From contig JAGQWX010000026.1 of NCBI GenBank assembly GCA_020436935.1, positions 1-64,000 of the forward strand: a stretch of DNA of 64,000 bases. Direction: 5' to 3'. The notes under the pieces were generated by a model that worked only from the letters and a program-made list of their open reading frames with translations, did not search any database and was not told where the DNA came from. Positions 59,363-64,000 of this stretch are shown piece by piece; the stretch's first letter is position 1, and the number at the start of each line of letters is the position of its first letter. Source of the stretch: Saprospiraceae bacterium (GTDB lineage: Bacteria; Bacteroidota; Bacteroidia; Chitinophagales; Saprospiraceae). A program made the position numbers and the translations under genes.

Positions 59363-59451
59363 ACTTCAATCCCGAAGGGATGCCATTATTATAGCATAAG
59401 CAACCAAACAATGCAAATCCAACCCAGAATGGGTGGCATGATGAGGCATTT
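59363..59451. repeat. Dispersed REP-like element, copy 2
   Basis: Same element as 55736-55822, with TCCCGAAGGGA, then GCCATTATTATAG, AAGCAA and AATGCAA, then CCCAGAATGGG and GGCAT...GAGGCAT. It sits exactly at the broken 5-prime edge of the barrel fragment. Confidence 0.85.
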
Positions 59452-59534
59452 AAGACAATGTACAGCTTCTTGCCAAAATTGAATTGCCCAAAAATATTTC
59501 TAAATAAATTTTGGTAGTTCGATTTTTTTTTCAT

Positions 59535-59838
59535 TTGTATTCGGACAACTTACCCTGTGGAATAGAAACCCTATTTCCTTAATATTGTCCTTCCAAATAG
59601 TATGTATCGTTTCGGACAAATGCTAGAGCATTTTGAAGAGTTTTTTTGATTCCTGTTGTTCGGGGATTAGTATTAGCATTTTGCGGATTCCGGAGCCGCT
59701 TTATGGGATAAAAAGAATTGCTGGTTTGGCCGACTAGGAAGGCTTTTATAATAAAAATGGTAGTTGATGAATTCTTGGCGGTCTTCACCAACTACCTATA
59801 ATAACAAATTATTACAAATACAAAATTAACTTTTTAAC
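59535..59838. other. Intergenic region upstream of the 317-aa lipoprotein gene
   Basis: This 304-base gap has no coding signal I trust and no terminator. A promoter for the lipoprotein gene should be near its 3-prime end, which is AT-rich, but I cannot mark it. A short minus-strand frame (59579-59791) has poor protein character. Confidence 0.45.
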
Positions 59839-60792
59839 ATGAAAAATTTTAAATTTACTCTATTAGCGCTATTTTTTATTTGCCTTTTTCAGATGAGTTG
59901 CGAAGATGAATACCAAGCTTCAACTCAATCAGATCTCTTAATTTCAAAGATTCCGGTAGAATCAGGGATGTACAGTTTTGTGGATGAATCACAATTCAGA
60001 GAAGTTATAAAGGATTATTATAAAAATTCCAAGGCTTACAAAAGTTTTTTCATTAAAACAGGTTTTCAGTCGTATCTAGTTCAAAAAGAGAAGTTGATAT
60101 CAGTTGACAGAAGCAATAAAACTTATGAGGAATTGGTTGCTTTAATAAAAGAATACAAATTGTTTATCAATAATCAAAATGAAGTAAGTATGCCTTTTGA
60201 ATTTAGCTATCAAAACGCATTATACAATCTTGAAGGCAAAGTGAAAATTAATAATGAAATCAACCAACTTGCTTCAGTGGATTTCAACAGTTTTCAAGAA
60301 CGAAACCAGAACGCATCATGTCACACAGATTATGATTATGATAAAGGCGCTTGGTGTGCAGATCGGAGACTCAAGGGGACAATTAGTTCAGAATTTGGAG
60401 GCACAAATCCCACGTTGGAAGCACAGTTTGGCGAATGTTTTGTAGATTATATTATTGAAAGTAAAACCAATTACTTTGTGAGACAAGCAGGCATCTGGTG
60501 GTGGAACAGTGCAAGTACCCTGGAAACAAGATCTGAGCACGAATTTTTTATCAATAGAAAAATTCCATCTGGAACGAATAATGTTAAAACTATCCTATAC
60601 GATTGGGCAAATGATGATCATGAAATAGTTGCTGGGACCATTCTACATGTGTCTCAGTCAAGCTCAGGTGGATGTGTGACTCAAAATTCTACCAATCACG
60701 GTATTGTTACAGCTTCTTCTGAACATTATGGAAATGATAGTGACAACTGTGGTATTAAAAATAAAACGATATATATATCCGTTTGCAATTAA
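59839..60792 (+). CDS. Lipoprotein of unknown function
   Basis: The 317-residue product has a lipoprotein signal with lipobox FQMSC (Cys21). An N-terminal helical region (about 45-110, FREVIKDYYKNSKAYKSFFIKTGFQSYL) precedes a C-terminal beta-domain with CHTDYDYDKGAWCADRRLKGTISSEF, TRSEHEFFINRKIPSG and a Cys-containing end (CGIKNKTIYISVCN). I do not recognise a family. It is followed by a strong hairpin. Confidence 0.8.
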   Translation: MKNFKFTLLALFFICLFQMSCEDEYQASTQSDLLISKIPVESGMYSFVDESQFREVIKDYYKNSKAYKSFFIKTGFQSYLVQKEKLISVDRSNKTYEELVALIKEYKLFINNQNEVSMPFEFSYQNALYNLEGKVKINNEINQLASVDFNSFQERNQNASCHTDYDYDKGAWCADRRLKGTISSEFGGTNPTLEAQFGECFVDYIIESKTNYFVRQAGIWWWNSASTLETRSEHEFFINRKIPSGTNNVKTILYDWANDDHEIVAGTILHVSQSSSGGCVTQNSTNHGIVTASSEHYGNDSDNCGIKNKTIYISVCN

Positions 60793-60813
60793 GCTGGAAA
60801 ATTTTTCAATACC

Positions 60814-60853
60814 ATAAGGCGAGAAAGTGCTCAAATGCACTTTCTCGCCTTAT
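60814..60853 (+). terminator. Perfect 17-bp inverted repeat after the lipoprotein gene
   Basis: Arms 60814-60830 and 60837-60853 are perfectly complementary with a 6-base loop. No T-run follows (GTAAATATATAAAG), so termination is likely but not canonical. The next start is only 15 bases downstream, so the hairpin could instead affect that gene's mRNA. Confidence 0.65.
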
Positions 60854-60868
60854 GTAAATATATAAAGT

Positions 60869-61621
60869 ATGAGGAGTGTTTTTATTAACTCAGTTTGTTT
60901 TTTAGCATTTATTTCCTTTTCATGTCTATCTGTCGTTCGGCTTTCATCCCAGTCAGAACTCTCTTTTTTTTCACACATTGGCCACGGAGATGAAAGAATA
61001 CTATTAGACCCCGAAGATACTCGATGGATAAAGGAATATAGAATGGGTTTGGCCTACAATCATGAAATTATGGGGTTTAGAAAAACGAGCCTCCTATTAG
61101 GGGCCGGATATGATTATTACAAATATGTCGGAACGCACCAATATGTTGAAAGGGAATCAATGGGAAATGTATTGTTTGCTTTTCGAGCAAAATCTGTAAA
61201 ATACCATAATTTACAAGTAAATCTCGTTGGGAAACGAAAATTGAATAAATACCTATTTGTATCTCTACAAGCGTCAAGTGAATTCACGGGAATGATAATA
61301 CCTTATTGGACATACAATAGATTCCGTTTTGATAATTTCAAATATTTTGGAACATCATTTTATGCAGGCTTTGGATATACATTTAATAGAAGTACTTTGA
61401 CTCCCCAACTTAGGGTGTTTTCTATAAAACCTACGGATAGTCGTATTTTTAATGCTCGGAATAGTTATCTAAATGAACAATATGCGGAGCAAGTTGACAA
61501 GAATCTGAATTTGAATAATGCTGTTCAGTTTGGAATTCAATATTCTTACTTATTTAACACCAAAAAAAGATGGAAAAAATCCGAGAATGGGCATAAATTA
61601 GGAAAATTAATCTGTAATTAA
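60869..61621 (+). CDS. Predicted small outer-membrane beta-barrel protein
   Basis: The 250-residue product has a signal peptide (about 1-28, SVVRLSSQ) and then a series of amphipathic strands (RMGLAYNHEIMGFRKTSLLLGAGYDYYKYVG, NVLFAFRAKSVKYHNLQVNLVG, YFGTSFYAGFGYTFN, VQFGIQYSYLFN). These fit a small barrel of the OmpA/PorT-like size class. The last about 17 residues (KKRWKKSENGHKLGKLICN) are basic and follow the last strand, which is unusual. No family is recognised. Confidence 0.72.
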   Translation: MRSVFINSVCFLAFISFSCLSVVRLSSQSELSFFSHIGHGDERILLDPEDTRWIKEYRMGLAYNHEIMGFRKTSLLLGAGYDYYKYVGTHQYVERESMGNVLFAFRAKSVKYHNLQVNLVGKRKLNKYLFVSLQASSEFTGMIIPYWTYNRFRFDNFKYFGTSFYAGFGYTFNRSTLTPQLRVFSIKPTDSRIFNARNSYLNEQYAEQVDKNLNLNNAVQFGIQYSYLFNTKKRWKKSENGHKLGKLICN

Positions 61622-61676
61622 TATATTGTAAAATATTCATAATGAACATATTAAATAATTAAAATACCAAGATTTA

Positions 61677-62606
61677 ATGAATAAAATATTTCCATTATTC
61701 GTATTCTTAATTTCGATTTATCAGTTATCCTGCATAGATAGTTACAGCCTTGATGAGTTGACTTCTTCAACTTATCAACATTTTATTGTAGGTTACATAG
61801 GCTCTGATTTATCGGTAAAAATAAAATATGATTACGTCAATACAGGTTCTGCAATCCAAAAAAGGGATAGCGGTGTTACGCTGATGGTGCTTATGGAGGA
61901 TGGCATTGATTACGACACGCTTCATTTTTCTTATGGTCAGCAATTTGGTCATTATTTGGAATACAATCCAACATACTCTTCTTCAGATCCAAGTAAATTC
62001 CCAAGAAATGGCCATGAATATTCGGTTAAAGTCATTAAAGGAGATCAATTGGATATATTTTCCTTTGGTAAATTTCCGGAGTACCCCTTGGTAGATTCTG
62101 TTAACTTGGATGTTAATGTTTTACAATTTAATAATAACAGAACTGATTTTGGTGCTATTTATTTAAGTCCACTTGATCGCTCAAATTATATTGCATTTTA
62201 TGGCATCCATTCTGGTAAATTTGGCGAGGTATCATCAACAGAGTATTCAGATAGAAATATAGAATATCAACTGTCAAGTGAAAATTATTGTGGGGCACTT
62301 AAAGTGTATTTTCCTGATAATTACTTCTCTTCCGCTAAATTAGATTGTTTAAATCCAAGCTCGAAAGTTGTTAGATTCTCTGATTCAAATATTGGTATTG
62401 AAGATAGTATAAAATCAAGCAAGATAATTGTTTGCAACCTTCGGGATGATCTTGCAAATTTTTATGGGAGCCGTGAGCAATATTTTGAAGGTACAGAATT
62501 CTTTTTTTCGCCTTCAAGGAAACTGCCTTTTACAATTGAAGATGAGGGGCATATTGGGATATTGAGTAGTATTGCATGTAAAGAGATCGATGTTCAATTG
62601 CGATAA
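61677..62606 (+). CDS. DUF4249-like lipoprotein paired with TonB receptor
   Basis: The 309-residue lipoprotein has lipobox YQLSC (Cys19). A beta-rich domain includes HFIVGYIGSDLSVKIKYDYVNTGSAIQKRDSGVTLMVLME, YDTLHFSYG and NGHEYSVKVI. It ends shortly after GHIGILSSIACKEIDVQLR. The order of strands and the position directly before a TonB-dependent receptor (2-base gap) match DUF4249-type lipoproteins, which commonly partner such receptors. The family assignment is by pattern and context. Confidence 0.7.
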   Translation: MNKIFPLFVFLISIYQLSCIDSYSLDELTSSTYQHFIVGYIGSDLSVKIKYDYVNTGSAIQKRDSGVTLMVLMEDGIDYDTLHFSYGQQFGHYLEYNPTYSSSDPSKFPRNGHEYSVKVIKGDQLDIFSFGKFPEYPLVDSVNLDVNVLQFNNNRTDFGAIYLSPLDRSNYIAFYGIHSGKFGEVSSTEYSDRNIEYQLSSENYCGALKVYFPDNYFSSAKLDCLNPSSKVVRFSDSNIGIEDSIKSSKIIVCNLRDDLANFYGSREQYFEGTEFFFSPSRKLPFTIEDEGHIGILSSIACKEIDVQLR

Positions 62607-62608
62607 TT

Positions 62609-64000
62609 ATGAAATTATTTTTACAACTATTTATCGTTTTTTTACCATTTTCTTTGTTCTGCCAGACTTTAAATCAGATATTTAATTTAGAGTTATCTGA
62701 TGGTCAAGGCAGCCCAATAGCCTACGCAAGTGTATATGTTGAAGGAGATCAAATTTATTTGACAAATGAAGAAGGTAAATGCGGATTTATTTTCCAATCA
62801 GCAAGTGATTTTGTCAAAATATCTATAAGCCATGTTGCTTATGAGTCAATGGATACCTGCTTGCAATTCATACCTCGAGCACATAAAATTACTTTAAACA
62901 ATAGAACTCTTGAAACGGTCGAAATTATAAAAACTAGACTCAATAGTTTTACTAGCGTGGATGGGGCAACACAGCTTTCAAGAGGATTTGTTGAACTTAT
63001 TCCTTCAGCTACTGGTTCAAGCAACTTTACAATGGCTTTAAAAACCTTGCCTGGAGTTCAAACCTCGTATGACTTTAGTTCCGGTTTTGTTGTTCGCGGT
63101 GGAGATTTAGATCAGAATCAGGTGTTGATTGATAATGTATATTTGTATAACTTAAATCACATAGGTGGATTATTTCCGATCGTAAATAATGAAATCTTAA
63201 AGTCTGTTAATTTTTATAATGGTCCCATACCTTCTCATCTTGGAGGTAGAATATCGTCTTTTACTGTATTGGAAACCAGAACTCCTAATTTGCAATATAG
63301 ATCAACAAAGATTAGAATTGGACTATTGGATGCTGATTTTACTTTAGATATACCAATTATCAAAAATAAATTGTCTTTTTTTACTTCAAATCGTTTGGTT
63401 CATTTTATGCCTTTTCTACTGGCCTCTGATATTCTGTACAAGTCTAACGTTGTTACCTCTTCTGTTAATTTAGGTTTTTATGATTCCTATAACAAGTTGA
63501 TTTACCAGGCAAACGATAAGTTGAATTTCAAAATTCTTTTTTATAAAAATCAAGATTATTACCTGTTAAAGGAGAATGGAAATAATAACTCAGAAGAAAA
63601 AAGTAGAAATAATTGGGGGAATACTGCTATAAATTTGGCAAGTATCTATCAAGTATCCAATAAGTTATCAATCAAGAACTGCTTATATTTTACGAGATAC
63701 TCCCGATTGGGAGAGATTGAGCAATTAAAAAATATAACTGGAAAAGTGGATAGTATCATTAATTTCTCAAGTACAAGTGGTTTTATTAATGATTTTACCC
63801 TTCAATCTAATTTAGAATACATTATTCCGAAAGGAAAAGCCGTTGCAGGAATTCATTTACTTAACAGAGAAATTATTCCATCAAAATTCATTGCAAAAAA
63901 CTCATCTGGAACAACTCTAAATTTTGATAAACTGCACTTGAATGAATATGGATTGTTTGCCCATTTTTATAAAAATATTACCAAAAATTTACAGATGGAT
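62609..64000 (+). CDS. TonB-dependent receptor, 5-prime part only (runs off the window)
   Basis: An open frame of 464 codons from ATG 62609 reaches the window end without a stop. It has a signal peptide (1-19, LFCQ) and a carboxypeptidase-regulatory-like domain (about 20-110, LSDGQGSPIAYASVYVEGDQ, TNEEGKCGF). The receptor plug (about 125-230) has SRGFVELIPSATGSSNFTMALKTLPGVQT, FVVRGGDLDQNQVLIDNVYLYN and SVNFYNGPIPSHLGGRISSFTVLETR. Barrel strands follow. Translation starts 2 bases after the lipoprotein stop, so both form a receptor-lipoprotein pair. The ligand is unknown. Confidence 0.92.
   Translation, partial: MKLFLQLFIVFLPFSLFCQTLNQIFNLELSDGQGSPIAYASVYVEGDQIYLTNEEGKCGFIFQSASDFVKISISHVAYESMDTCLQFIPRAHKITLNNRTLETVEIIKTRLNSFTSVDGATQLSRGFVELIPSATGSSNFTMALKTLPGVQTSYDFSSGFVVRGGDLDQNQVLIDNVYLYNLNHIGGLFPIVNNEILKSVNFYNGPIPSHLGGRISSFTVLETRTPNLQYRSTKIRIGLLDADFTLDIPIIKNKLSFFTSNRLVHFMPFLLASDILYKSNVVTSSVNLGFYDSYNKLIYQANDKLNFKILFYKNQDYYLLKENGNNNSEEKSRNNWGNTAINLASIYQVSNKLSIKNCLYFTRYSRLGEIEQLKNITGKVDSIINFSSTSGFINDFTLQSNLEYIIPKGKAVAGIHLLNREIIPSKFIAKNSSGTTLNFDKLHLNEYGLFAHFYKNITKNLQMD

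Noticed and set aside
59579-59791. Minus-strand ORF of 70 codons
   Set aside because: No signal, domain or neighbour supports it. The sequence looks like random intergenic translation.

Overview
The window looks like the chromosome of a Bacteroidota (Bacteroidetes) bacterium. A SusC/SusD pair, a type IX secretion (T9SS) C-terminal sorting domain, many short lipobox signal peptides, FISUMP and HYR domains, giant RHS proteins, LytTR/LytS-type signalling with a propeller sensor, and the lack of clear Shine-Dalgarno sequences all point there. A Saprospiraceae/Chitinophagales-like member is my guess, but I could not run a phylogenetic search. I saw no rRNA, tRNA, CRISPR array or intact insertion sequence.

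Layout. (1) 0.1-12.0 kb is a glycan-use locus: a minus-strand GH29 fucosidase / GH51 arabinofuranosidase operon, a divergent susC-susD pair, and two tandem esterases. Together they suggest import and trimming of a decorated plant or algal polysaccharide. (2) 12.3-14.4 kb holds housekeeping-type genes (OmdA-like, bestrophin, DUF1801). (3) 14.7-18.3 kb encodes a LytTR response regulator overlapping a large propeller histidine kinase. (4) 18.4-41.0 kb is one tightly packed run of eight plus-strand genes. It encodes a PH/GRAM-like small protein, a FISUMP protein, a 1410-residue HYR/T9SS protein, adaptor-like secreted proteins, and two giants of 2255 and 2587 residues, the latter an RHS protein with an exchanged AT-rich tip. 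(5) 41.0-44.7 kb is an AT-rich accessory zone behind the RHS tip. It contains a duplicated small membrane protein (one copy broken by TGA), a broken secreted-protein remnant and a caspase-like protein. (6) 45.2-52.5 kb has two more operons of cysteine-rich lipoproteins, a SPOR-like protein, an LpoB-like lipoprotein and an outer-membrane barrel. (7) 52.6-54.7 kb is metG, followed by a repeat array of about 1.1 kb. (8) 56.1-64.0 kb has an S9 peptidase, a possible orphan immunity protein, an outer-membrane-protein fragment, several lipoproteins or barrels, and the start of a TonB-dependent receptor that runs off the window.

The strongest unexplained signal is a regulatory one. Three separate promoters (near 18.34, 45.11 and 48.09 kb) carry three direct copies of an NACC-type half-site with a 20-21 bp period. 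Each is followed about 42 bp after the third copy by a Bacteroidota-type -7 element. This is the geometry expected for a LytTR-family regulator, and the only such regulator in the window is encoded next door. I infer that the propeller kinase and LytTR regulator control three operons that build one surface system: giant RHS proteins, a T9SS-exported HYR protein, cysteine-rich lipoproteins and an outer-membrane barrel.
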